64,000 nt of DNA from an uncultured Lachnospiraceae bacterium (GCA_900551115.1 URUY01000010.1:1-64000); one strand, 5' to 3'; counted from the stretch's first letter, positions 47,982 to 57,567 are shown. Translations and numbers: made by a program. The notes: generated by a model not told the origin, from the letters alone.

Positions 47982-50027
47982 CTATCTGGCGGCAAGCTGC
48001 AGTTCATACAGTTTCCGGTACATGCCTTCCTTCTGCAAAAGCTCTCTGTGGCTGCCGCATTCCACAATCCTGCCTTTATGCATAACCATAATTTTATCCG
48101 CATGCTGTATGGTGGAAAGCCTGTGCGCTACCATAATAGTCGTCCGTCCGTTCATCAGCTTTTCAAGCGCTCCGGTAATCAGGCTCTCTGTTTCCGTATC
48201 AATATTGGCGGTTGCTTCGTCAAGTACCAGTATGACAGGATTATACGCTAAAGTCCTTGCAAAGGCAAGAAGCTGCCGCTGTCCCGCCGAAAGCGTGGCT
48301 CCCCGCTCCGTTACCGGCTCATCATAGCCGTCCGGCAGTTTTTTGATAAAACTGTCTGCCTCCACATACTCTGCCGCCGCTTTTATTTCTTCCATCGTTA
48401 ACGTTTCATCCCGCAGGGAAATATTGCCTTTAATGTCTCCCGTAAATAAAAATACATCCTGCTGTACCTGTCCGATAGCACGTCTTAATACATCCGTATC
48501 AATTTCCCTGATGTCCACACCGTCTATCAGGATTTCTCCCTTCTGAATATCGAAATATCTGCCAATCAGATTCAGTATGGAAGATTTACCTGCTCCCGTA
48601 GCGCCTACAAAGGCCGCCTTTTCTCCGGGCTCTATGGTAAAGCTGACATCCTTTAAGATATAATCCTCCTTTTCATAGGCAAACCACACATGCTTAAATT
48701 CGATTTTTCCCCTGATGTTCACTTCTTTGGGATTTTCCGGATTCTTAACCTCCGGTTCTTCATCCAAAATCTGAAATACCTTTTCGGCTGAGGCCAAAGA
48801 GGACTGCAGGGTACCAAACTGCTCTGCCAGCTCCTGTATCGGCTCAAAAAACGACCCAATATAATTAATAAAAATAAACAATACGCCCAAAGATATTCCG
48901 TTTTTCAAAACCAAAAAGCTGCCGTTTCCGATAATAATTACCAGCGCAACCACCGACAACATATAAATTGTAGGACGAAAAACCGCAAAAATCAGCACTT
49001 CCTTAAACCCGGCCTTGAAAAGTCCGAGGCTTTTATGCTCAAACTCATCATATTTCTCTTTTTCCCTGGTAAATATCTGTATCAGCTTCATACCGGATAT
49101 ATTTTCTGACAAAAAGGTATTGATTTCCGTAATCCGATTTCGGGTAACGCGGTATGCCTGTCTGGAAAGATAGCGGAAAACAAAGGTTAAAACCGTTACA
49201 ACCGGAAGCATTAAAAAGGCATAAACCGTCAGCTTTGCGTTAATAGAAAACATAACCACAGCAAAGCCCAGTATCTTAATTGTATTTTTAAACAGCTTTA
49301 CCAATACATTAGTAAACATTTCATTGACAGCTTCTGTATCGTTAGCTACCCGCGTCACCAGCTTTCCTACCGGCGTGGTATTGAAAAAATTCAGAGAAAG
49401 ACTATGTATATGCCCAAAGACCTCTTCCCTCATCCGGTAAATAATATCCTGTCCCATCCTTTGCAGCACATAGGTCTGTATCACATTAAAAACAAATACA
49501 AAAAGAAGCACCAAAAGATAGACTGCCGCCGCCAGGCAAATACCTGTGAAATCTGTCTTTCTAAGCTCTCTCAGTTCTTCCTTTGAAAGAAGCCGCGCTT
49601 CCTTTGCAAATTCCGCAAGCGCTTCCCCGTCCGCTTCCTGTACCGCAGCAGAAACGGTACTGTCTACATCATCCAGCATATAATAACAATCGTTATATAA
49701 AAACAACTGATAAAAACCGTTGGTAGCTACAGCCCCGTGGGGAGATACGGTTCCGTTCAGCCCCTCCTTTTCATCGGTATCTGCTTTTTTGTCCGTATGA
49801 ACATCCTTATCTGTCCTGACAAGCCATTTTCCGTCATAAGAAACAGCACCCTCCGTTTTTTCAGGCACCTCTTCATAAGGAATATTGTAGCCTTCGATAT
49901 AATCGTCTATGGCATCACCGATAATAATCGGCTTATAAAGCTCCAGTGCCGTAATAAAAACCACCAGTACCGTTACCAGCACCATGGCTGCCTTATGGGG
50001 TTTCAAATAGGCAAGCAATCTTTTCAT
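47982..50027 (-). CDS. ABC exporter half-transporter with intact catalytic site and large extracytoplasmic insert
   Basis: A 681-residue fused membrane/ATPase exporter subunit. The transmembrane part has an unusually long insert of about 120 residues between helices 1 and 2 (roughly 35-155, rich in Asp/Glu/Lys). The ATPase domain shows Walker A GATGAGKSS, signature LSAGQRQ, and Walker B VILVLDEATANID with the catalytic Glu. It overlaps the upstream half-transporter by 4 bp (ATGA), forming a heterodimer. Substrate is unknown; such pairs export lipids, peptides or drugs. Confidence 0.92.
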   Translation of the reverse strand: MKRLLAYLKPHKAAMVLVTVLVVFITALELYKPIIIGDAIDDYIEGYNIPYEEVPEKTEGAVSYDGKWLVRTDKDVHTDKKADTDEKEGLNGTVSPHGAVATNGFYQLFLYNDCYYMLDDVDSTVSAAVQEADGEALAEFAKEARLLSKEELRELRKTDFTGICLAAAVYLLVLLFVFVFNVIQTYVLQRMGQDIIYRMREEVFGHIHSLSLNFFNTTPVGKLVTRVANDTEAVNEMFTNVLVKLFKNTIKILGFAVVMFSINAKLTVYAFLMLPVVTVLTFVFRYLSRQAYRVTRNRITEINTFLSENISGMKLIQIFTREKEKYDEFEHKSLGLFKAGFKEVLIFAVFRPTIYMLSVVALVIIIGNGSFLVLKNGISLGVLFIFINYIGSFFEPIQELAEQFGTLQSSLASAEKVFQILDEEPEVKNPENPKEVNIRGKIEFKHVWFAYEKEDYILKDVSFTIEPGEKAAFVGATGAGKSSILNLIGRYFDIQKGEILIDGVDIREIDTDVLRRAIGQVQQDVFLFTGDIKGNISLRDETLTMEEIKAAAEYVEADSFIKKLPDGYDEPVTERGATLSAGQRQLLAFARTLAYNPVILVLDEATANIDTETESLITGALEKLMNGRTTIMVAHRLSTIQHADKIMVMHKGRIVECGSHRELLQKEGMYRKLYELQLAAR

Positions 50028-51799
50028 ACTTCATCCTCCCCCTCAGAAAACCCGGCCTCTAACTGCTGTTTTTCAAACATTTCCCGATAAATGCCGCCTT
50101 CTGCCATAAGCCTTGCGTGATTTCCGCACTCCTTTATTTCTCCGTCCTCCAACACCATAATCATGTCAGCGTCCTGAATGGTAGAAATCCTGTGTGCAAT
50201 CAGAATCGTTGTTTTTCCTTTTCTGTTTTCACGCAGATTGCAAAGAATCTGCTTTTCCGTATCGGTATCCACTGCGGACAGCGCATCATCCAAAATCAGT
50301 ATGGGGGCATCCTTTAAAATTGCCCTTGCTATGGAGCTTCTCTGTTTCTGTCCGCCCGAAAGAGTAACACCCCTCTCGCCTACAATCGTCTCATAACCGT
50401 CCGGAAATGCCGTAATATTATCGTGAACACAGGCAGCTCTTGCTGCCCTTTCCACCTCTGCAAGCTCTGCCTCTCCGCTTTCAGCACTTTCTACGCCAAA
50501 CGCAATATTTCTTTTCAGCGTATCCGAAAAAAGGAAGTTATCCTGCGGCACATAGGCAATATTTTCCCGCAATTCCTTTAAAGGGATACTGTTAATATCT
50601 CTTCCGTCAATATAAATCATATCATCACATATGTTATATAAATGTAAAAGCAGATTGACTAAAGTAGTCTTTCCGTTTCCCGTACGTCCGATAATCGCCA
50701 GAGTCGTCCCTTCGGGCACCTTTAAGCACAAATCCTTCAGGGTAGGCTCACTGTGCCCGTGATGCAAAAAAGTCAAATGGTTAAATACAATTTCTCCTTT
50801 TATGCCGTCTGCTTTCTGCACGTTGTCACCGTCAAGAATTTCCGGCTTTTCCAAAAATATCTCCTGAACACGCTTAATGGATGCAATTCCCTGAGACAGC
50901 ATGGTAATGCTCTCCCCTGCCGCTAACATAGGCCATACCAGCATACCTATATACTGATTGAACGCCACAAAACGCCCCACGGTAATTTCTCCTGTCAGCG
51001 TCAGGTAACCACCGTATAAAAGGGTCAGCAGACTGCTTACGCCTATCACCACATCAAGCAACGGCATAACAACAGCCTGCAGCCTGACAACACCAAGATT
51101 CTTCTGTCTTGCAAGTTCATTGGCCTCCGCAAAGGCCTTCCTCTCTGCTCTTTCCTGTACAAAAGCCTTGATAACACGAACGCCGGATATGCTTTCCTGT
51201 ACCTGATCCGTCAGAGAGGAAACTGCCTCCTGCTTTTCCTTAAAACGCTTTTCCATAAGCCGTCCGTAATACAGCTCTCCTATGGCAATAAAAAACATGG
51301 GAATAATCGCCAGCAGTGTCAGCCCAACATCCACATAGTACATCATTTGGGCTATTACCATCACTGCCATTACCGTAGCATCAAAGGCCGTAATAACCGC
51401 CGGGCCTATTGCCATGCGAACAGCATTCAGGTCATTGATGAACCGGGCCATTAAATCCCCGGTTTTATGCTCGTTATAATATTCCACGGACATGGTTTCC
51501 AAGTGGGCAAACATGCCGTTACGCAGTTCATACTGAATATGCCTGGAAGCCCCAAACAAAAAGTAACGCCATAAAAAACGTCCCAAAGCCAGCATGGCTC
51601 CTATTGCAAGTATTTTCACAATATTTTCCCACACGTCCTGCATATCCATGGTATGTCCGGCAAGGCCGTCTGTAATAACGCCGGTAAGCTTGGGAATGAA
51701 CAGGTTTAAAAAATCCACGGCAAACAACGTAACAATGCCGGCAATATACTGCCATTTATGCCTTTTTATATAAGTAAAAATAAATTTAATCTGTTCCAC
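50024..51799 (-). CDS. ABC exporter half-transporter with degenerate Walker B
   Basis: A 591-residue exporter subunit with six membrane helices (about 15-310) and an ATPase domain. Walker A is GRTGNGKTT, the signature LSGGQKQRSSIARAI and Walker B ILILDDALSAVD. The catalytic Glu after Walker B is Asp here, as in one subunit of heterodimeric exporters such as BmrCD, while the partner has Glu. The start follows the GH13 stop immediately. Confidence 0.92.
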   Translation of the reverse strand: MEQIKFIFTYIKRHKWQYIAGIVTLFAVDFLNLFIPKLTGVITDGLAGHTMDMQDVWENIVKILAIGAMLALGRFLWRYFLFGASRHIQYELRNGMFAHLETMSVEYYNEHKTGDLMARFINDLNAVRMAIGPAVITAFDATVMAVMVIAQMMYYVDVGLTLLAIIPMFFIAIGELYYGRLMEKRFKEKQEAVSSLTDQVQESISGVRVIKAFVQERAERKAFAEANELARQKNLGVVRLQAVVMPLLDVVIGVSSLLTLLYGGYLTLTGEITVGRFVAFNQYIGMLVWPMLAAGESITMLSQGIASIKRVQEIFLEKPEILDGDNVQKADGIKGEIVFNHLTFLHHGHSEPTLKDLCLKVPEGTTLAIIGRTGNGKTTLVNLLLHLYNICDDMIYIDGRDINSIPLKELRENIAYVPQDNFLFSDTLKRNIAFGVESAESGEAELAEVERAARAACVHDNITAFPDGYETIVGERGVTLSGGQKQRSSIARAILKDAPILILDDALSAVDTDTEKQILCNLRENRKGKTTILIAHRISTIQDADMIMVLEDGEIKECGNHARLMAEGGIYREMFEKQQLEAGFSEGEDEV

Positions 51800-53113
51800 C
51801 TACGCCTCACATTTCCAAAAGAACGCACTATATGCCGGAAGCAGGCTTCCGCCGCCGAAATCATGTTCACATCCTGTTATGATATCTACGGCTCTGCCGC
51901 AGCCTGCATCAAAATGCGCCGTAAACTCACAGTTGTCCGCATTGATTGCCACAAGCACTCTTTCGTTTTCTGTTTTTCTTTCAAAAATACACTGTTTATT
52001 CGTTAAAAGAACGGATTTAAAGCCTCCGTAATTCAGCGCCTCCGAAGACCTTTTTGCCGCTGTAAGCTTGGCAATAAAGTCAGTAAGAGCATTCCATTCC
52101 GGTTCTGCAAAGCAAGGCCGCAGCGCCTGATCCCCCTGACCTTTCTCCCCTTCACAGCCCCACTCGCTGCCATAATAAATACAGGGAATTCCCGGCATAC
52201 CAAACAATAACGCATAAATAAGCGGCAGATGGTTTTTATCAGACAGGATGCTCGCCACCCTTGTCACATCATGGTTGTCCACAAAAGATAACAGGTGTTT
52301 CCCTTTGTAAAGCGTCCAGTTCTCCGGTCCGAACTGTCTTAAGAGAGAGTGGTTGATTTCAAACATATTCATACTGTTAAAGCTGGAGTATAGTCCCTTG
52401 TAGCACTCATAATTCGTTGCCGAATGCAGCATGGCATCATTTACCAGACGGTTGTAATCTCCGTGGAGCATCTCTCCCACAAGAAAGAAACCCTCTTTTT
52501 TTCCGTCACAATAGCTTCTTAAGCGTCTCACAAAGTCCTCATCCAGGCTGTACGCCACATCCAGTCTGAGACCGTCTATGTCAAACTCCTTTATCCAAAA
52601 ACCTACGCTTTCCAAAAGATAGTTTACTACCTCTTCATTTCTCAGGTTCAGCTTTACCAAATCATAATTGCCTTCCCAGCCTTCGTACCACAGTCCGTCA
52701 TGGTATGGTGAATCACCGTCAAAAGCAATCCGGTAAAACCAGTTGGCAAAACGTGAATTTTCCCGGTTCTGCAATACATCCTGAAAAGCAAAAAAGCCCC
52801 TGCCTGCATGATTGAACACTCCGTCCAGCACTACACGGATACCATGCTCATGCAGTTCCTTACAGATTTGCTTGAAATCGTCATTACTTCCCAGTCTCAC
52901 ATCTATCTTCCGGTAATCCCTTGTATTATAGCCATGCGTATCGGCTTCAAACACCGGTGAAAAATAGACGGCATTGACCCCCAGCTTCTCCATATGGGGA
53001 AGCCAATCCCTCACCTTATTGATACGGGAGGCTGCCATTCCGTCATTTTCAAACGGGCTCCCGGTAAATCCCAAAGGATAAATCTGATAAAAAACGCTCT
53101 CATCTGCCCACAT
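51800..53113 (-). CDS. GH13 alpha-amylase family enzyme (neopullulanase/maltogenic type), cytoplasmic
   Basis: A 437-residue GH13 enzyme without a signal peptide. Conserved regions are LDGVFNHAG (96-104), GLRLDVAYSL with the nucleophile D185, LVGEMLHG with the acid/base E214 and SFVDNHDVTR with D279. YQIYPLGFTGSP at the start is typical of intracellular maltodextrin-processing members. I use the ATG at 53113 (GGAGGAG site); the frame extends upstream to 53275 without a good start. It is the first gene of a unit with the ABC exporter pair, an odd partner. Confidence 0.88.
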   Translation of the reverse strand: MWADESVFYQIYPLGFTGSPFENDGMAASRINKVRDWLPHMEKLGVNAVYFSPVFEADTHGYNTRDYRKIDVRLGSNDDFKQICKELHEHGIRVVLDGVFNHAGRGFFAFQDVLQNRENSRFANWFYRIAFDGDSPYHDGLWYEGWEGNYDLVKLNLRNEEVVNYLLESVGFWIKEFDIDGLRLDVAYSLDEDFVRRLRSYCDGKKEGFFLVGEMLHGDYNRLVNDAMLHSATNYECYKGLYSSFNSMNMFEINHSLLRQFGPENWTLYKGKHLLSFVDNHDVTRVASILSDKNHLPLIYALLFGMPGIPCIYYGSEWGCEGEKGQGDQALRPCFAEPEWNALTDFIAKLTAAKRSSEALNYGGFKSVLLTNKQCIFERKTENERVLVAINADNCEFTAHFDAGCGRAVDIITGCEHDFGGGSLLPAYSAFFWKCEA

Positions 53114-53582
53114 TATCTTCTCCTCCTTGTAATCCGTCAAACAAATTTCAATAAAGATTTTGCAATCCTGCTTTCCTTGCGCAGCCGTGTAAAGAAGGTA
53201 AACACCACCTTTTACACTGACGCTATTATATATGATTTTATATTTTCTGTCCACAGAACTGCCCTTCAGATTCACATAACAACATTGACTGTCTCAGTAT
53301 TTTTGCAATTTACATTGCAATGTAGATTTTGTCACAAAAGTGAGATATATGTCGATTTTTAGCGGCGTCAAAAAAGAAATCCCCAATTTCCACATAGTTA
53401 TCCACATGTACACACGTGTCATTTTTGCTTGATTTAGACGTCAAACTTGCAAAAATACCTGTCATTTATCGAACGTATTTTCTAATTCCATACTTTTTTC
53501 CCAGTTACATAATCTATAAACCTGTTCAAACTTTATGTAAACTATTTCCAAAGCCTAAAATAAAAAAACCCCTAACCTGTTT
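53114..53582. other. 469-bp gene-free, palindrome-rich intergenic region
   Basis: No credible gene is seen. It holds a hairpin (about 53187-53217, GTGTAAA ... TTTACAC), the palindrome ACATTGCAATGT (53312-53323), ACACGTGT (53412-53419), the spaced dyad TTTTTGC ... GCAAAAA (53422-53455) and one perfect DnaA-box sequence TTATCCACA (53398-53406). The GH13 promoter must lie on the right of its start. A short hairpin with T7 near 53555-53590 could terminate the helicase gene. Confidence 0.6.
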
Positions 53583-56054
53583 TTACAGCCAGCTATCCCA
53601 AAAGCGTTCTACACGTTTTGCAATGCTGTCCTTTGTCACCACTTCAAACTCCGCCCATTCCCGGGGAAAAAGGCGCTGATAAGTATACTGTAAAAAGCGT
53701 TCATCCAAAAGGGCTATGATTCCCACATCCTCCGCAGTACGGATAACACGTCCGGCGGACTGTAAAACTTTATTCATACCCGGAAAGCGGTAGGCATAAT
53801 CAAAACCGCTTTCTCCTCTCTCATCAAAAAAGCGTTTTAAGAGTTCTCTTTCACTGCATACCTGAGGAATGCCGGTTCCCACTACAATGACTCCTATCAG
53901 GCTATCATGCTTCAAATCGATGCCCTCGCTGAAAATGCCGCCCATAACACAGAAACCAATCAGATTTCTGTCTTCTTCATCTTCCCCTGCTATCTCTACC
54001 TCCATCTGTATCATGCCAAGGTCACAGCCTTCATTTCCTTCAAACCTTGCAAGAAATTCCTCTCTGGCTGCTTCTGTCATATATTCCTCCTGAATGATAC
54101 ATTCCGTATGCTCATCTGCAAAACATGCGCTGTAACACTCATATACCTGTGCCAAAAAGGTATGGGAAGGAAAAAATACCATATAATTTCCATGCCGGTT
54201 TTTAACAATTTCATTAATATAACAGGCGATATTATAAAATTCTTCTGCCGAGCGCCTTGTATACCTGCTGGTAACATCACTGCTGACAAACAAGGCTCTC
54301 TTTTCCGGATTAAACACCGAATGTGCATATACCTCGTAATCCTCCGGCTGTCCTCCCAGCAGCTTCTTATAATACTGAATCGGAAGCAGCGTAGCAGAAA
54401 ACAGGATAGTGCTTCTTCCTCTTGTCATGCACTCCTGTAAATTGACAGAGGGATTTACACAGAACAGTTTCAGCATAAAGCTGCCGTCATCTTCCATTTT
54501 TGAGTAAGTGACGTAATTGTCATCCACCCTCTCATAAATGTCCAAAAAGTGAGAAACTTCAAAATAAAAATCCAATATGTCCTTCCTGACCGGACTGTCA
54601 TCATGCTCGTCCAAATACTTATCCATTGTGTCATGCAGCCGCATAACCGCCTGAACGAAGGTATCTATCATCTCCAGGACCTGATATTCTTCACATTCCC
54701 TCTTTAAAATCAAAAGCTCCTTATTACACCTTTCAAGCTGCCGCTCCAGTTTAGGTCCGAACTCCCTGATGCGTCCCATATGTCCCAAAGCCCCTTTGGT
54801 TTCTGCGGGCAGCCGCATTCCCTCCTGTGCGTCCTTTATCTGCTTTTTTACTCTCAAAAACTCTTCTTTATACAGGACAGCACTGTACATTTCTCTTCCC
54901 CGTTCCAAAAGATTGTGGGCTTCATCCACTAAAAAGAGATAATTTTCCTGTATGCCTTCTGAAAAAAAACGTTTCAGATAAACATGCGGGTCAAACAGAT
55001 AATTATAATCCCCGATAATCCCGTCCGCAAAAAGGCTCATATCCAGACATAATTCAAACGGACAGACTTTATGCTTTTGGGCATATTCTTCTATGACTTC
55101 TCTTGTAAAGCTTTGAGCATGCACCAACAGGTCATATACGGCAGCGTTTATCCTGTCATAATGCCCCTTGGCATAGGGGCAGTATTCCGGATTGCATTCC
55201 GTTTCCTCCATAAAGCAGATTTTGTCCTTTGCCGTTATAATCACACTCTTAAACTGCAGACCCTGCTCTCTTAAAAGAGAAAAGGTATTTTCTGCCACCG
55301 TTCTGGTAATCGTCTTTGCAGTCAGATAAAAAATCTTATCTCCCATACCATTCCCCATTGCTTTCACAGACGGAAAGACTGTCGATATGGTTTTGCCGAC
55401 ACCTGTAGGCGCCTCTATAAACAGCTTTTTTTTATGGTAAATGGTTTGATATACATAAGAGGCCAGCTCCTTCTGCCCTTCCCTATAGGAAAACGGGAAC
55501 TGCAGCTTCTCAATAGATTCCTGCCTCTTCTGTTTCCACTCATATTCATAATCTGCCCACTTCTTATATTCTTCCAATAAATCCTCAAACCACTTTTTTA
55601 AATTTTCTACCGTTTCTTCCTCATGGAAATACTTTAATTCCTCTGTTTCCACATTGCAGTAGGTCATTCTAATCCGTATGCTTTCCAAGTGATTCTGCAT
55701 TCCATATATAGCTGCATAAACACGGGCCTGAGCAAGATGCACCGCCACCGGCTCCTTATACCGCATAACATCCTTGTAGGTAGTCTTGATTTCATCTACT
55801 GTAACCCTGCCTGATTGCTCAGTAATAATGCCGTCTGCGCGGCCTTCTATCACAATCTGATACCTGTCCGTTACATAACTGTGCCGTAAGAATACTTCGG
55901 CCTGATATTCCGCCCCTTCCCGTTTCTGCAGCATACGGTGGATTCTGCTTCCCTCCTGCATGGCATTATCCGCAGCCGCCGACCTTCTATTATCAATATC
56001 CCCGCTCCGTAATATAAATTCTACCAAATTTCTGACTGATATCCGAATTTCCAT
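53583..56054 (-). CDS. PD-(D/E)XK nuclease - Rad3/XPD-type helicase fusion
   Basis: An 823-residue protein. Residues 1-175 form a Cas4/RecB-like nuclease: D74 in IEGRADGI, E88-x-K90 in VDEIKTT and the QxxxY motif Q109-Y113. Residues 185-823 form a superfamily 2 iron-sulfur helicase: Walker A APTGVGKT (K221), four Cys of the Fe-S cluster (in CFMEETECNPEYCPYAKG and CPFELC), LVDEAHNL, and the C-terminal QSAGRVIRTAEDVGIIALLDERF. It should process branched or damaged DNA in 5'-3' direction. The nuclease replaces the separate exonuclease domain of DinG. It is probably a single-gene unit. Confidence 0.88.
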   Translation of the reverse strand: MEIRISVRNLVEFILRSGDIDNRRSAAADNAMQEGSRIHRMLQKREGAEYQAEVFLRHSYVTDRYQIVIEGRADGIITEQSGRVTVDEIKTTYKDVMRYKEPVAVHLAQARVYAAIYGMQNHLESIRIRMTYCNVETEELKYFHEEETVENLKKWFEDLLEEYKKWADYEYEWKQKRQESIEKLQFPFSYREGQKELASYVYQTIYHKKKLFIEAPTGVGKTISTVFPSVKAMGNGMGDKIFYLTAKTITRTVAENTFSLLREQGLQFKSVIITAKDKICFMEETECNPEYCPYAKGHYDRINAAVYDLLVHAQSFTREVIEEYAQKHKVCPFELCLDMSLFADGIIGDYNYLFDPHVYLKRFFSEGIQENYLFLVDEAHNLLERGREMYSAVLYKEEFLRVKKQIKDAQEGMRLPAETKGALGHMGRIREFGPKLERQLERCNKELLILKRECEEYQVLEMIDTFVQAVMRLHDTMDKYLDEHDDSPVRKDILDFYFEVSHFLDIYERVDDNYVTYSKMEDDGSFMLKLFCVNPSVNLQECMTRGRSTILFSATLLPIQYYKKLLGGQPEDYEVYAHSVFNPEKRALFVSSDVTSRYTRRSAEEFYNIACYINEIVKNRHGNYMVFFPSHTFLAQVYECYSACFADEHTECIIQEEYMTEAAREEFLARFEGNEGCDLGMIQMEVEIAGEDEEDRNLIGFCVMGGIFSEGIDLKHDSLIGVIVVGTGIPQVCSERELLKRFFDERGESGFDYAYRFPGMNKVLQSAGRVIRTAEDVGIIALLDERFLQYTYQRLFPREWAEFEVVTKDSIAKRVERFWDSWL

Positions 56055-56148
56055 GTATACTCATGCCTTTCTTTGAGAGAGACCTGCAATTTTGCAGAAC
56101 AAAGTATGCTGCGCACATCCTTGTATACTTGTTATGATCCCAAGATAG

Positions 56149-56192
56149 AAAAAACTCCCTATCAAGATAGTACTCTATCTTAAATAGGGAGT
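56149..56192 (-). terminator. Terminator of the HPr-like gene
   Basis: On the minus strand ACTCCCTAT and AAGATAG pair with CTATCTT and ATAGGGAGT around an AGTA loop, giving 16 pairs, followed by T6. A T5 run also follows on the plus strand. Confidence 0.85.
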
Positions 56193-56248
56193 CAATTTTT
56201 ACTTCCGGGGCAAAAGCTGTCGCCGTGTTGAAAAAGCAGCCTGCCTGA

Positions 56249-56473
56249 TTAACAGGCTATTGCACAGACTTTAAGCAAATCTTCAAATTCCGCATTATAA
56301 CCGTCATATCGAACTGTCAGTTCCTTTGAAAAATCAAGTCCATATACTCCAAGGAAAGATTTTGCATCTACCACATATCTATTATAAGCAATGTCAATGT
56401 CAAAATCGCACCTGGAAGCCACAGCTACAAAATGCTTTACTTCATCCGGAGTTAATCTGATTTTACGTTCCAT
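56249..56473 (-). CDS. HPr-fold protein lacking the phosphorylatable histidine
   Basis: A 74-residue HPr-like protein. The end of the fold is clear: FVAVASRCDFDIDIAYNRYVVDAKSFLGVYGLDFSKELTVRYDGYNAEFEDLLKV. The DAKSFLGVYGL helix corresponds to the Ser46 region of HPr. The His15 position (in GLHARP) is absent, so it cannot be phosphorylated by enzyme I; a regulatory or other binding role is likely. The ATG at 56473 follows AAAGGATGG. It has its own promoter, an inverted operator-like pair and terminator. Confidence 0.82.
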   Translation of the reverse strand: MERKIRLTPDEVKHFVAVASRCDFDIDIAYNRYVVDAKSFLGVYGLDFSKELTVRYDGYNAEFEDLLKVCAIAC

Positions 56474-56501
56474 ATCTCGTTGCCATCCTTTCAAAAATAA
56501 C

Positions 56502-56596
56502 TTACATTTGGTTGCAGATTACTGCTAAAGCCGCCCTTTTATGAGCTTTTTAGCTTTTTAATGAATATGATTATACTCGCTCTGCACCAAATGTAA
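56502..56596. promoter_or_regulatory. Inverted repeat pair flanking the HPr-like gene promoter
   Basis: TTACATTTGGTTGCAGA (56502-56518) and TCTGCACCAAATGTAA (56581-56596) are inverted copies differing by one inserted T, 62 bp apart. The right copy covers the promoter spacer and -35 box; the left copy lies just before the ribosome site. Confidence 0.55.
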
Positions 56597-56597
56597 A
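56570..56597 (-). promoter_or_regulatory. HPr-like gene promoter
   Basis: On the minus strand TTTACA (56592-56597), 16 bp and TATAAT (56570-56575). Confidence 0.6.
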
Positions 56598-56757
56598 GCA
56601 TTTTTTTTCGGGCAAATTCGACAATTTTTCGCAAATTTTCTCAAGCGCTCCCATTCTCTTACATATTGTTTACTGCCTGATTATACACCTTGGCTGCTGT
56701 TAGCAGTGTTGCACAATTTTTTATTTCACTACGGTAAACTGCCAAAGAAATTTTTGG

Positions 56758-57567
56758 CTATTTTTTAGCAAATTCCACCATATAAGGCCTGAATCGCAAT
56801 GGCAGCATATTTCCCTGTAATTTCAGATTTTTTCGGTCCTTTATACTAATATTATGACAAAAATGCCTGAACAGTTCCTGATAATGCTGTTCTTCTGCAG
56901 ACAACCGCAAAACGTTTTTTTCTTCTTCCATACCGGCTGCCGCTTCTTGTCCCTCCATCAAAAACCACTCTTTTCCGGTTGGATGCAGTGCATAAACATT
57001 CCGCCCCTCATCATGGATAATAAAATTTTCTCCGGGAAATCTGTCCGCAAAATGCTCTGCCAGCATAGGCAGAATATTGTTCTTAGGCCTGATTACTGCA
57101 TGCAGAAGCCCGTTTTCCAGCTCCTGAAAACGTAAGAAGCCTTTCAAATGCAACAATTCATTAACGGCTCCCCTGTTCAATTCCATTACCCTTCGGATAT
57201 TGTTGTCTGAAAGATGCTCCAAAACACGTCCCCGTCTTTTTGCTGAAAGCCCGTATACTACTGTTTTATAGACTGCCTGTGCCTTTTCTAAGGCCGGAGA
57301 GGAAAGCGCCATGCAAAGTGTATAATAATCAGCTTCCCCAAAACGTGTACGAAGGGTACGGCTCACCTTTTTAGCTTTTTCATTATCCGCAGCAACCTGT
57401 CTGTAAGAAGTAAAAAGCATAAGCGTTTCCTCTTCTCCTATCTGCAGGCCAATATGCTCATGCGGAATACGCAGCGCATACGCCTCGTAAATACCCGTAA
57501 ATATCCCCTCTAAGCTGTCTTCGCAAAGCAGCATAATGTTCTGGCTGCCGTCTTTTGGTTTTTCCAC
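56758..57567 (-). CDS. Partner protein of the radical-SAM DNA repair enzyme (TIGR03915-like)
   Basis: A protein of about 269 residues matching the family annotated as probable DNA metabolism/repair protein TIGR03915. The start MLLCEDSLEGIFTGIYEAYALR (about 11-32) and the C-terminal FRHFCHNISIKDRKNLKLQGNMLPLRFRPYMVEF are typical. In other bacteria this protein occurs next to, or with a uracil-DNA glycosylase domain linked to, the radical SAM gene. I prefer the GTG at 57567 (AGGAAGGGGG, 8 bases) over a GTG at 57663 that overlaps the upstream stop. The two genes form one SOS-like operon. Confidence 0.82.
   Translation of the reverse strand: MEKPKDGSQNIMLLCEDSLEGIFTGIYEAYALRIPHEHIGLQIGEEETLMLFTSYRQVAADNEKAKKVSRTLRTRFGEADYYTLCMALSSPALEKAQAVYKTVVYGLSAKRRGRVLEHLSDNNIRRVMELNRGAVNELLHLKGFLRFQELENGLLHAVIRPKNNILPMLAEHFADRFPGENFIIHDEGRNVYALHPTGKEWFLMEGQEAAAGMEEEKNVLRLSAEEQHYQELFRHFCHNISIKDRKNLKLQGNMLPLRFRPYMVEFAKK

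Noticed and set aside
47846..48103. 85-residue frame rich in Arg/Ser/Asp on the minus strand
   Set aside because: It overlaps the end of the ABC transporter gene and arises from an 18-bp tandem repeat.
53398..53406. DnaA box TTATCCACA as a replication origin
   Set aside because: Only one perfect box, no dnaA, dnaN or AT-rich unwinding repeats nearby; recorded only as part of a palindrome-rich region.
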